Source of the DNA: Maricurvus nonylphenolicus
GTDB lineage: Bacteria > Pseudomonadota > Gammaproteobacteria > Pseudomonadales > Cellvibrionaceae
DNA length: 64,000 nucleotides
Assembly: GCF_042854845.1 (NCBI RefSeq)
Contig: NZ_AP031498.1
Span: forward strand, 1,302,001-1,366,000
Direction: 5' to 3'
In this document: positions 34,016 to 41,444 of the stretch, piece after piece
Numbering within the stretch: the stretch's first letter is position 1
Layout of the letters: each line of letters opens with the position of its first letter
Notes under the pieces: generated by a model
Database searches by the model: none
Seen by the model: only the letters and a program-made list of their open reading frames with translations
What the model was told of the DNA's origin: nothing
Translations under genes and position numbers: made by a program

Positions 34016-35044
34016 TTAGCTGCCGGGCTTTTCGGCGTAAAGCGTGACCGTTTCGTCGGTCTTTTCAAGCCGCAGTGGAAGGGTATTATCCAACGCCTGC
34101 AGCATTAAGTCGATATCATCGGCCGGGAAAATTGCAGTCACTGAGAGGTCATGCAGATTCTCTTCGCCGAGGGTAATCGCCTGTGGGCTGTAACGATTGA
34201 GGTCCAGTAAGACATCTTCGAGCTTGGCATCGAAGTAGATGCGCAGGCCGCGACGCCAGGCGCCAGCGGCGCTGGGCTCGATATTGGCCACCGGGCTCAG
34301 CGAACCACTGTTGAGCAGTTGTACACGCTGGCCAGCGGTAAGCACTTCGGCGTCTTGTTGCTGCAGGCTGCTGACTTCTACACGGCCTTCTTCAACACTC
34401 ACTTGTGAGAAGCCGGTAACCGTGTTGACGTTAAAGTGAGTGCCCAGCACGGTGACGCGGGAATCACGGGTATCAACGATAAAGGGGCGTTTGGCATCCT
34501 TGGCGACATCAAAGAAGGCTTCACCCTGAGCCAGATTGATATGGCGCTGGGTTTCGCTGAGGCTGATTTCGATGCGGCTGTTCGCAGCCAGGGTCACCAC
34601 ACTGCCATCGGGCAGGAAGATTTCGCGGTCTTCGGCTTTGGCGGTTTGATAGCTGACCGGCGCAGTGGCTTCAGGGGTTAGCGTTGATGAAATAAATGGC
34701 CAGCTGACCAAGGCTACCGCCAACATGCTGACAGCGGCAAAGGCATAGGATGGGCTCAATAGGTTTTGTAGGCCAGAGCCGAGCTTCTGCCACAGGCTGG
34801 GGCTTGCGCTTTCGAGTGGCTCCAGAGATTTCAGGTCGGCCATATTGGCTGTGGCCTGAGTGATGGCTTCCAGTTCGGCAAAGGCCTGGGCATGCTCACT
34901 ATCCAGAGACAGCCAACGGGCAAAGCGCTCGCGGTCGGCGCCGGTAGCCTGGTCTGATTCCAGCAGCATAAACCAATCGCGCGCCTGTTGGGCGGGACTG
35001 GGGATCAAGTGAGTCAGATCATCAAGGTCTTGATCTGTGGCCAT
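34016..35044 (-). CDS. FecR-type anti-sigma/transmembrane sensor
   Basis: A 342-residue FecR-family protein. The N-terminal cytoplasmic segment has the DUF4880-type RDWFMLLES and FARWLSLDSEHAQAFAELE. A membrane segment is at about residues 100-120 (AAVSMLAVALVSWPF). The periplasmic FecR domain follows: REIFLPDGSVVTLAANSRIEI, INLAQGEAFFDVAKD, PFIVDTRDSRVTVLGTHFNV. It relays the STN signal from the receptor to the FecI-like sigma factor. The gene lies five bases after the sigma gene. Confidence 0.93.
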   Translation of the reverse strand: MATDQDLDDLTHLIPSPAQQARDWFMLLESDQATGADRERFARWLSLDSEHAQAFAELEAITQATANMADLKSLEPLESASPSLWQKLGSGLQNLLSPSYAFAAVSMLAVALVSWPFISSTLTPEATAPVSYQTAKAEDREIFLPDGSVVTLAANSRIEISLSETQRHINLAQGEAFFDVAKDAKRPFIVDTRDSRVTVLGTHFNVNTVTGFSQVSVEEGRVEVSSLQQQDAEVLTAGQRVQLLNSGSLSPVANIEPSAAGAWRRGLRIYFDAKLEDVLLDLNRYSPQAITLGEENLHDLSVTAIFPADDIDLMLQALDNTLPLRLEKTDETVTLYAEKPGS

Positions 35045-35049
35045 GGGTG

Positions 35050-35667
35050 TTATTCCTCAAATCGGTGCGCCAGAAAGTTCTGGCAAGTTTCCAACGCACG
35101 CATTACATGCTTCTTCACGCCTTCTACGGAAATCCCCATATCATCGGCGATTTCCCGGTAACTCAGTTGGTGTACGCGGCTGAGAATAAAGGCCCGGCGG
35201 CGTTTGGCGGGCAGTTTCTCAATCACCGTTTGCAGGGTTTCAATCTGCTCACGGCTTAACAGCAGGCGCTCCGGAGAATCCAGTGTGGAATCACTCGGTT
35301 GTTCCTGCAGTTTGTCGCGATGGTTATCCCTCACCTGCTCTTTACGCAGTTGATCAACCGTGAGGTTTCTCACCAGTTGAAACAGGTATGCGCGTGGCTG
35401 TTCCACTTTATGCGGCTCTGCGAGACACATAAATCGCTCAAATGCCTGCTGAACAATGTCGCAGGCTTCTTCATGACTTCGTTGCCATTTGCCTTGTAAA
35501 TAGTGCACCAGCTCCGGTTGATGCTGTTGATAGACATCATCCAGGTTTATGGCGCGCTCTTGGCCACCCTCACTCTCTCGCATCACGATAGCCGAGTTTC
35601 TCGGTCGTGAATTAGGTGGACGAGCCCCGGCATCTGGCTTGGCAGTCGTCGACGCGGCCAAGGCCAT
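35050..35667 (-). CDS. FecI-type ECF sigma factor
   Basis: A 205-residue ECF sigma factor. Region 2: VHYLQGKWQRSHEEACDIV, AFERFMCL, RAYLFQLVRNLTVDQLRK. Region 4: LPAKRRRAFILSRVHQLSYREI and MGISVEGVKKHVMRALETC. The ATG at 35667 has an AGGG eight bases upstream. The longer frame to 35739 would start inside the promoter boxes at 35718-35750 and is rejected. It controls, by inference, itself, the FecR/FecA-like genes and the separate receptor gene. Confidence 0.92.
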   Translation of the reverse strand: MALAASTTAKPDAGARPPNSRPRNSAIVMRESEGGQERAINLDDVYQQHQPELVHYLQGKWQRSHEEACDIVQQAFERFMCLAEPHKVEQPRAYLFQLVRNLTVDQLRKEQVRDNHRDKLQEQPSDSTLDSPERLLLSREQIETLQTVIEKLPAKRRRAFILSRVHQLSYREIADDMGISVEGVKKHVMRALETCQNFLAHRFEE

Positions 35668-35717
35668 AGGGTTTCCCTCATATCTGGTCCGTAGTCGGAC
35701 TCTTGTTCTGATACCTG

Positions 35718-35750
35718 AGAGGACGTATAGGCAGACCAAATCGGGACAAA
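35718..35750 (-). promoter_or_regulatory. predicted autoregulatory ECF promoter of the fecI-like gene
   Basis: On the minus strand TTTGTCCC (35750-35743), 15 bases, TACGTCCTCT (35727-35718), identical in both boxes and spacing to the receptor promoter at 30695-30727. The 15 intervening bases differ. Confidence 0.8.
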
Positions 35751-35821
35751 TAATTTCATAAGTGAAGTTTAATGGAGCTCAGACCGATACGCGAGGAAAG
35801 CAGTGGGGAATATAAGACCTG

Positions 35822-36373
35822 TTATTCCCCAAATTGTTCGGTGGTATAGCGCCAGGCTTGCAGGTTTTCCGGCCAGCTATCCATGGCAATGCCGGCTTTT
35901 TTAAACAGGTGCTGCAGGAATACTTCAGGGGCTGGCAGTTGCTGCCAAACGGCGGGTAAGAAAGTGGCCTGATGGCTGCCCGAGCGGATGGTAAGGCCAT
36001 CAATACCTGGGCGGAGCTGATTTAACAGGTGTGCCTTGTTACGGAACTCGATGGGCTCTTCCGGGCTGAGCAGGGAGATTTCAATATGCAGTTGATCCAG
36101 TTCACTCTCATCAAGTGGTGGGAAGCGAGGGTCGCTAAAGGCGGCGGCAAAGGCGTGTTCGGCGACATCTTCATACAGCGGTTGGTAGGCGGTAAGCGCA
36201 CCTATGCAGCCACGCAGAAAGCCCTGTTTATGCAGGGTGACAAAGCTGCAGCCCTGCTCTCGCAGGCTGGGATCGGTGTCTTCTGCTTTGGGGTGCCAGT
36301 GCTTGCCGTGCAAACCTGCGGCTATGGATTGACGGGCGATATCTAATAGCTGTTGCTGCTCAGTAGGTGTCAT
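35822..36373 (-). CDS. amrA: AmmeMemoRadiSam system protein A (AMMECR1 domain)
   Basis: A 183-residue AMMECR1-domain protein: CSFVTLHKQGFLRGCIGALTA is the family core, followed by AFSDPRFPPL and LDQLHIEISLLS, then the GIDGLTIRSG and TFLPAVW motifs. The function is unknown; it occurs with a MEMO protein and a radical SAM enzyme, both found here. It follows the MEMO gene by 17 bases on the minus strand. Confidence 0.92.
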   Translation of the reverse strand: MTPTEQQQLLDIARQSIAAGLHGKHWHPKAEDTDPSLREQGCSFVTLHKQGFLRGCIGALTAYQPLYEDVAEHAFAAAFSDPRFPPLDESELDQLHIEISLLSPEEPIEFRNKAHLLNQLRPGIDGLTIRSGSHQATFLPAVWQQLPAPEVFLQHLFKKAGIAMDSWPENLQAWRYTTEQFGE

Positions 36374-36390
36374 CAGACTGCTCCCAGGAA

Positions 36391-37212
36391 TTAATGCAGC
36401 GCATAGGCGCCATAGCCTACAACGCGATCCTTATCGCCTGCCGTATCACCGGAATTGCGTACATCCAGCGTTGTCAGTTGCATTCGCTTGGCGTGTGCAC
36501 AACACAGCAGGCCGTTGATGGCACGACAGCCGCAGGCCTGCTCACCATTAAGGTGATGGTCAAAGGACTCTATGGCCTGGGTAGTCCGGCGGTCAGTGGA
36601 TTTGGCGTTGCTGTATTCCAGATAATGACTGAGGTCAGAGCTGATAATGATCAGGGTTTCATCGCCACCCCACAGCATATCCAGCACTTCGGCCACGGTT
36701 TCCGGTTCTGCATCCCCGACCACCAGTGGAATCAGCTCAAAATCATCCAGCAGGGTTTGCAGGAAGGGCAGTTGTACCTCCAGGCTATGCTCCAGCCGGT
36801 GGGCATCGGCTAGTGGTTGAACCAGATTGAGGTGTTCCAGCTGCTCCAGTACCTGGGTATCCAGGGGGATAATCCCCAGCGGGGTACGGAAACTGTCGCA
36901 ATCGGGCGAGGCTATCCCCTTAAAAGGCACTCTATGGCTGGGACCCAGTAGGACTACCCGGTGAATATCTTCTCGGTGTTTCAAGGTGCGAAAAGCACTG
37001 GCTGCAATCGGCGCCGAGTAAACATAGCCCGCATGGGGTGTGATAAGCGCCTTGGGGGCCCAGGTTTTAAAGGGGCCGCTGCGCCCAGCGTTATCCAGAT
37101 AAGTCTTTATATCCCGATGCAGTTGCTGAGGGTCGGCGGGGTAGAAGCTACCAGCGACAGCGCTGGGGCGGATACGCAGATGGGCGCGTGGAGGAATTTG
37201 TTGTGAGGCCAT
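36391..37212 (-). CDS. amrB: AmmeMemoRadiSam system protein B (MEMO1 family)
   Basis: A 273-residue MEMO-family protein. Signatures: RPSAVAGSFYPADPQQL, ALITPHAGYVYSAPIAA, VVLLGPSHRVP, LEHSLEVQLPFLQTLL, VGDAEPETVAEVL, LIIISSDLSHY. This fold is related to non-haem iron dioxygenases, and the His/Cys-lined pocket is kept. The ATG at 37212 has GGGAG seven bases upstream; the longer frame to 37311 runs toward the divergent gene and is not used. Confidence 0.93.
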   Translation of the reverse strand: MASQQIPPRAHLRIRPSAVAGSFYPADPQQLHRDIKTYLDNAGRSGPFKTWAPKALITPHAGYVYSAPIAASAFRTLKHREDIHRVVLLGPSHRVPFKGIASPDCDSFRTPLGIIPLDTQVLEQLEHLNLVQPLADAHRLEHSLEVQLPFLQTLLDDFELIPLVVGDAEPETVAEVLDMLWGGDETLIIISSDLSHYLEYSNAKSTDRRTTQAIESFDHHLNGEQACGCRAINGLLCCAHAKRMQLTTLDVRNSGDTAGDKDRVVGYGAYALH

Positions 37213-37325
37213 GGTGTGCTCCCGTGAAGTCTCGTCTAGGGGGGCTTGTTTTGTGCCGGGTTGGTCATATATTAAACAGTATAGGCGGCAAGTCGCTGGT
37301 GGAAAGTCCACAGCAGGAGGTTTGT

Positions 37326-38435
37326 ATGTCGGGTTTGATCTTTAAAGGGGCGGGTAGTCTGGAGCCACCTGCAACGGTGCCCACTCATTATTGGCACACG
37401 CTGGACGATGGTCGCATTCAATGCGATGTCTGCCCCCGAGCCTGCAAGCTGCGAGAGGGGCAGCGAGGCCTGTGTTATGTTCGTGGGCGTGAAAACGACG
37501 CCATTGTATTGCACAGCTATGGCCGCTCCAGTGGCTTTTGTATTGATCCCATTGAAAAGAAACCCCTCAACCACTTCTTACCGGGCACCCCGGTGCTCTC
37601 CTTTGGCACTGCCGGCTGCAACCTGGCCTGCAAGTTCTGTCAAAACTGGGATATGAGTAAATCCCGCGAAATGGATACCCTGTGTGACTCCGCCATGCCG
37701 GAATCCCTGGCCGATAACGCCAAACGATTGGGCTGCCGCAGTATTGCTTTTACCTACAATGACCCGGTCATATTTATGGAATACGCCGTGGATGCAGCCC
37801 AGGCTTGCCGCGAGAAGGGCATAAAATCCGTAGCCGTCAGTGCCGGGTATATGTGCGATGCGCCGCGACAGGAATTTTATGGTGCGATGGATGCTGCCAA
37901 TATTGATTTAAAAGCCTTTAGTGAACGTTTCTATAAAAAAATCTGCGGTGGGGAGTTACAGGCAGTTTTAGAAACCCTGGAATACCTGAAGCACGAAACC
38001 AACGTCTGGTTTGAAATTACGACGTTACTGATTCCCGGCCAAAATGACAGTGATCAGGAGTTGCACGCTATGACGGAGTGGATTTCTGAACATTTGGGGC
38101 CAGATGTACCACTTCATTTCACAGCCTTTCATCCTGACTGGAAAATGAAAGACATAGTTCATACACCATCGGCGACCTTAACGCGCGCCAGGCAAATAGC
38201 GCTCAGTAAGGGCTTACATTATGTCTATACCGGTAACGTCCATGATAGTAGTGGCGGCAGTACCTATTGTCCCTCCTGTAAGGAGCGTTTGATTGAGCGA
38301 GATTGGTATGAGTTGGGAGAATGGCATTTGGATGCTCAAGGATGTTGTGGTTATTGCCAAGCTCCGATCGCGGGAGTGTTTGAAAAGGCTCCTGGGGATT
38401 GGGGGGCTAGGCGTCAGCCGGTGCGTTTGCATTAA
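37326..38435 (+). CDS. amrS: AmmeMemoRadiSam system radical SAM enzyme
   Basis: A 369-residue radical SAM protein. The N-terminal Cys-rich segment CDVCPRACKLREGQRGLC precedes the radical SAM motif CNLACKFC in SFGTAGCNLACKFCQNWDMS. SAM-binding strands and a C-terminal segment with CPSC and CGYC complete it. AGGAGG five bases before the ATG at 37326 fixes the start; the longer frame to 37188 would overlap the divergent amrB gene. The substrate is unknown. It is transcribed divergently from amrB-amrA over 113 bases. Confidence 0.93.
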   Translation: MSGLIFKGAGSLEPPATVPTHYWHTLDDGRIQCDVCPRACKLREGQRGLCYVRGRENDAIVLHSYGRSSGFCIDPIEKKPLNHFLPGTPVLSFGTAGCNLACKFCQNWDMSKSREMDTLCDSAMPESLADNAKRLGCRSIAFTYNDPVIFMEYAVDAAQACREKGIKSVAVSAGYMCDAPRQEFYGAMDAANIDLKAFSERFYKKICGGELQAVLETLEYLKHETNVWFEITTLLIPGQNDSDQELHAMTEWISEHLGPDVPLHFTAFHPDWKMKDIVHTPSATLTRARQIALSKGLHYVYTGNVHDSSGGSTYCPSCKERLIERDWYELGEWHLDAQGCCGYCQAPIAGVFEKAPGDWGARRQPVRLH

Positions 38436-38464
38436 TTTGGTTTGTTGGTGAGTGCCGTAACCCC

Positions 38465-38637
38465 GGTTTACCCGAGGGAGGGGGACGCCTATTCCCGGCT
38501 GCAAGACTTCTCCTGAGGTGCTCGCTCTGCGGAACTCGCAAACGACGCTCAGACAGTCCTCGAAAACGCTCCCACCTCAGGAGAAGTCTTAAGCGCAGCC
38601 TGATTGGTCATAGGCATCCCCCTCCCTCGGGTAAACC
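38465..38637. repeat. long palindromic element 1 with conserved loop
   Basis: A 173-base imperfect palindrome. The outer arms are 21 bases and perfect (38465-38485 / 38617-38637), inner arms 18 bases and perfect (38503-38520 / 38573-38590), with GCCTAT/ATAGGC and GGCTGC/GCAGCC pairing between. The 52-base loop (38521-38572) on the minus strand contains TGTCTGAGCG and TGCGAGTT, which recur in the loop of element 2 although the arms are unrelated. Confidence 0.9.
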
Positions 38638-38677
38638 TACCTGTGGATAAATAAAGTCTGGTCGGAGTTGAGATGAA

Positions 38678-38704
38678 GGGGTCTGACCCATTGGGTCAGA
38701 CCCC
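38678..38704. repeat. REP-type palindrome, copy 3
   Basis: Same 12-base arms as the copies at 6634 and 6676 (GGGGTCTGACCC / GGGTCAGACCCC), loop ATT. Confidence 0.9.
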
Positions 38705-38741
38705 GGGCTTGTTAAGTTCTATTTGGCGCTGCACATTGTTA

Positions 38742-38905
38742 GGAGTCAGCCGGGTGAAACTGCTCGTAGCAATCAGCCCATTGCTTAAGCGGCCGGAAAA
38801 AGTCAGGGTAGTCGCGGAGGTTGTTTGAGCGAATGCGAGTTTACGTAGCGCTGACTTTTTCCGGCCGCTTATGGGCGCGAAGAGCAGCTTTACCCGGCTG
38901 ACTCC
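38742..38905. repeat. long palindromic element 2 with conserved loop
   Basis: A 164-base imperfect palindrome. Outer arms: GGAGTCAGCCGGGT (38742-38755) and its complement (38892-38905). Inner arms: 21 bases, perfect (38786-38806 / 38851-38871). The 44-base loop (38807-38850) on the plus strand contains TGTTTGAGCG and TGCGAGTT, homologous to the minus-strand loop of element 1. Confidence 0.9.
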
Positions 38906-39033
38906 GGATTTAGCACCACAATTGCAAGAAACAAATCATATTCCCATAAAAGGGAACTCTTAAAGTTATATTCGGTCTCTAGGGATAACCATTTAGCTTA
39001 CCCAAAAAGCTATTCACACAATAGGATAAACAA

Positions 39034-39630
39034 GTGACAGCAATTACTTCTCTGTACTATCGAGCTCTCGATAATCTACGTCATTTTGACGGCCTGGGCC
39101 CCTTGGCTCTACGCCTGTTTTTAGGGCCAATCTTTATCTTTGCCGGCTGGAAAAAAATCACAGGTATTGAAGATACCATTGCCTGGTTTGGCAATCCGGA
39201 CTGGGGCTTGGGTCTACCCATGCCTGAACTGCTGGGTTGGGCTGCGGCGCTGACAGAGTTTGGTGGTGGTATTTTGTTAATTGCCGGACTGGCTACGCGT
39301 CTGGTGAGTATTCCCCTGATGATCACCATGCTGGTGGCGGCCTTTGCCGTACATTGGCCTCACGGTTGGCAGGCGGTAGCCGATCCCTCTTGGTTATATG
39401 CCAATGAGCGGGTGGTGGAGTCTGCAGAGCGCCTTGCCCGTGCCAAAGAAATTCTGAAGGAACACGGTAACTATGACTGGCTCACTGGTCGTGGCAGCTT
39501 GGTCATTCTCAATAGTGGCATCGAGTTTGCGGCGACCTACTTTATTATGTGTTTGGTGCTGCTGTTTACCGGTGGAGGTCGTTATGTCAGCGCCGACTAC
39601 TGGATTGCCAGGGCTCAAGGGAGGGCCTAA
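39034..39630 (+). CDS. DoxX-family membrane protein, HvfX-like
   Basis: A 198-residue DoxX-family inner-membrane protein with four membrane segments (LALRLFLGPIFIFAGW, LLGWAAALTEFGGGILLIAG, SIPLMITMLVAAFAVHW, FAATYFIMCLVLLFTGG). WFGNPDWGLGLPMPELL, HWPHGW and EHGNYDWLTGRGSLVIL match my recollection of the HvfX branch, which accompanies copper-binding RiPP maturation genes. Here it is alone, 21 kb from the bufferin operon. The start is a GTG with AGGA seven bases upstream. Confidence 0.82.
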   Translation: MTAITSLYYRALDNLRHFDGLGPLALRLFLGPIFIFAGWKKITGIEDTIAWFGNPDWGLGLPMPELLGWAAALTEFGGGILLIAGLATRLVSIPLMITMLVAAFAVHWPHGWQAVADPSWLYANERVVESAERLARAKEILKEHGNYDWLTGRGSLVILNSGIEFAATYFIMCLVLLFTGGGRYVSADYWIARAQGRA

Positions 39631-39740
39631 ACCCCGCCGTTATTTGGCAATAGGGTACCGCTGCCATCATTCAAAGGTACCCTAGACGCCAGCGACTGAT
39701 ATATACTGCTCAGCTTTCGATCAGCCAATGGACCTGAATT

Positions 39741-41294
39741 TTGATAGGTAATCTGTTTCGCAAGCTGAGTGGCCAATCTTCCGACAAGCCCGCAGCCAAA
39801 AAATCTGCCAACAACCGCCAGGATCACCGCGGTGATAAAACCGGCAAAAAGCCCAAGAAGGGCCAGGCCGCGAAAGGTGAAAAAGGGCAGTCAGATAAGC
39901 AAGACGCGTCTTCTTCTAACCCTCGTAACCAGAATAAACGTCGTAATAACCGCCGTCGTAGCAATAAGCCTGCAGCCAAGCCATGGGATATTTCCCAGTA
40001 TGCGGTGCCTGAGGAAGAGGGCAAAACCCGCTTCCACGATCTGGATCTGCCACTGGATGTGATGCACGCTATCTCTGATCTGGGTTATCAATACGCTTCG
40101 CCTATTCAGGCCCAATCACTGCCGCATACCCTCAATGGTCACGATGTGCTGGGTAAAGGCCAAACCGGTACCGGTAAAACAGCAGCGTTCCTGCTGACTA
40201 TTATTGATGATTTGCTGCGTCACCCTATTGAAGGTGAGCGTTATGCGGGTGAGGCCCGTGCTCTGGTGATTGCGCCAACCCGTGAGTTGGTGATGCAGAT
40301 TGCTGATGATGCTAAAAATCTGACCAAGTATACGGATTTGAAGGTACACACCCTGGTGGGTGGTATGGATTACGGTAAACAGCAGCAGCGATTGAACAAT
40401 GAGCTGGTGGATATTCTGGTGGCAACGCCGGGGCGTCTGTTGGACTTCTGTGGCAATCAGGATGTTTATCTGGATCAGGTGGAGATTCTGGTGCTCGATG
40501 AAGCCGACCGTATGCTGGATATGGGCTTTATTCCGCAGGTGCGTCGTATTGTGCGTCAAACCCCGAAAAAGTCCCACCGCCAAACCCTGTTCTTCTCCGC
40601 CACTTTCACCGATGAGGTGATGAACCTTGCCGATCAGTGGACGGATCAGGCTATCAAGATTGAGATTGAACCTGAGAGTGTGGCGACTGACCGGGTTGAT
40701 CAGCGCGTTTATCTGGCTGCCACCGAAGAGAAATACAGTTTGCTCTACAACATCCTGCAGCAGGAAGATGTGGAAAGTCTGATCGTGTTTGCCAACCGTC
40801 GTGATGAATGCCGCCGTTTGCATGAAAAGCTCGAACGCCACGACTTTAAAGCTGGCTTGTTATCCGGTGAAATTGCCCAGAATAAGCGGGTGAAAACCCT
40901 GGAAGGCTTTAAGAGCGGTGCTTTGAAAGTGTTGGTAGCTACCGATGTGGCGGGTCGTGGTATTCATATTGATGGCATCAGCCATGTGGTGAACTTTACC
41001 TTGCCGGAAGAGCCGGAAGACTACGTACACCGTATTGGCCGTACTGGTCGAGCGGGCCGTACCGGTACCTCAATCAGCTTCGCTTGCGAAGATGATGCTT
41101 TCCGCCTGGAGCCTATTCAGGAGCTGCTGGGTCAAAAACTCAAATGTGAGATGCCACCAGAGCACCTGTTGATTGATACGCCGCCTTTGGGGCCGCGCAA
41201 AGACACCGGTGACCGCGGCGAGCGCCGTGGTGGCGGTGGCGGACGTGGCCGTGGAGATGGCCGCGGACGTGGCGGTCCTCGTCGTCGCTCATAA
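39741..41294 (+). CDS. rhlB: ATP-dependent DEAD-box RNA helicase RhlB
   Basis: A 517-residue DEAD-box helicase. A basic, low-complexity N-terminal extension (about 1-85) precedes the helicase core: Q motif (YQYASPIQAQSLPHTL), GQTGTGKTAA, PTRELVMQI, LVLDEADRML, SATF, VFANRRDECR, TDVAGRGIHIDG and HRIGRTGRAGR. A Gly/Arg-rich tail ends it. The start is a TTG (39741), since no in-frame ATG lies upstream without a stop; the ribosome site is weak. RhlB is a degradosome partner of RNase E in gammaproteobacteria. Confidence 0.9.
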   Translation: MIGNLFRKLSGQSSDKPAAKKSANNRQDHRGDKTGKKPKKGQAAKGEKGQSDKQDASSSNPRNQNKRRNNRRRSNKPAAKPWDISQYAVPEEEGKTRFHDLDLPLDVMHAISDLGYQYASPIQAQSLPHTLNGHDVLGKGQTGTGKTAAFLLTIIDDLLRHPIEGERYAGEARALVIAPTRELVMQIADDAKNLTKYTDLKVHTLVGGMDYGKQQQRLNNELVDILVATPGRLLDFCGNQDVYLDQVEILVLDEADRMLDMGFIPQVRRIVRQTPKKSHRQTLFFSATFTDEVMNLADQWTDQAIKIEIEPESVATDRVDQRVYLAATEEKYSLLYNILQQEDVESLIVFANRRDECRRLHEKLERHDFKAGLLSGEIAQNKRVKTLEGFKSGALKVLVATDVAGRGIHIDGISHVVNFTLPEEPEDYVHRIGRTGRAGRTGTSISFACEDDAFRLEPIQELLGQKLKCEMPPEHLLIDTPPLGPRKDTGDRGERRGGGGGRGRGDGRGRGGPRRRS

Positions 41295-41305
41295 TCACCT
41301 TTTCG

Positions 41306-41339
41306 AAAGGCTCTTAAGTTCAACTTAAGGGCCTTTTTT
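41306..41339 (+). terminator. intrinsic terminator of rhlB
   Basis: AAAGGC-T-CTTAAG pairs with CTTAAG-G-GCCTTT around a five-base loop, followed by T-run. Confidence 0.92.
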
Positions 41340-41444
41340 CTGGCTTTGACTAAACTTAAAGACATTGACCTTGTGACCGCTACATACTTAGCTGGTCTGG
41401 ATAGCAGCCCAAACAACCCGATGTAAGCAGGTGTTCCCGGAACT

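Larger units (their letters stand above)
38436..39033. other. 598-base gene-free stretch with three palindromic elements
   Basis: Between amrS and the DoxX gene. No supported open frame. It holds two long imperfect palindromes (38465-38637, 38742-38905) and one REP-type palindrome (38678-38704). The remainder, from about 38910, is AT-rich and probably holds the promoter of the DoxX gene. Confidence 0.8.

Noticed and set aside
35668..35739. Longer fecI-like frame starting at 35739
   Set aside because: It would begin inside the predicted promoter boxes (35718-35750); the ATG at 35667 has a good ribosome site.
37188..37325. N-terminal extension of the radical SAM gene to 37188
   Set aside because: It overlaps the divergent MEMO gene start, and AGGAGG is placed for the ATG at 37326.
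38436..39033. Long palindromes as an insertion sequence, MITE or CRISPR
   Set aside because: There is no transposase frame, no flanking target duplication was seen, and there is no regularly spaced repeat unit; kept as an unexplained element.
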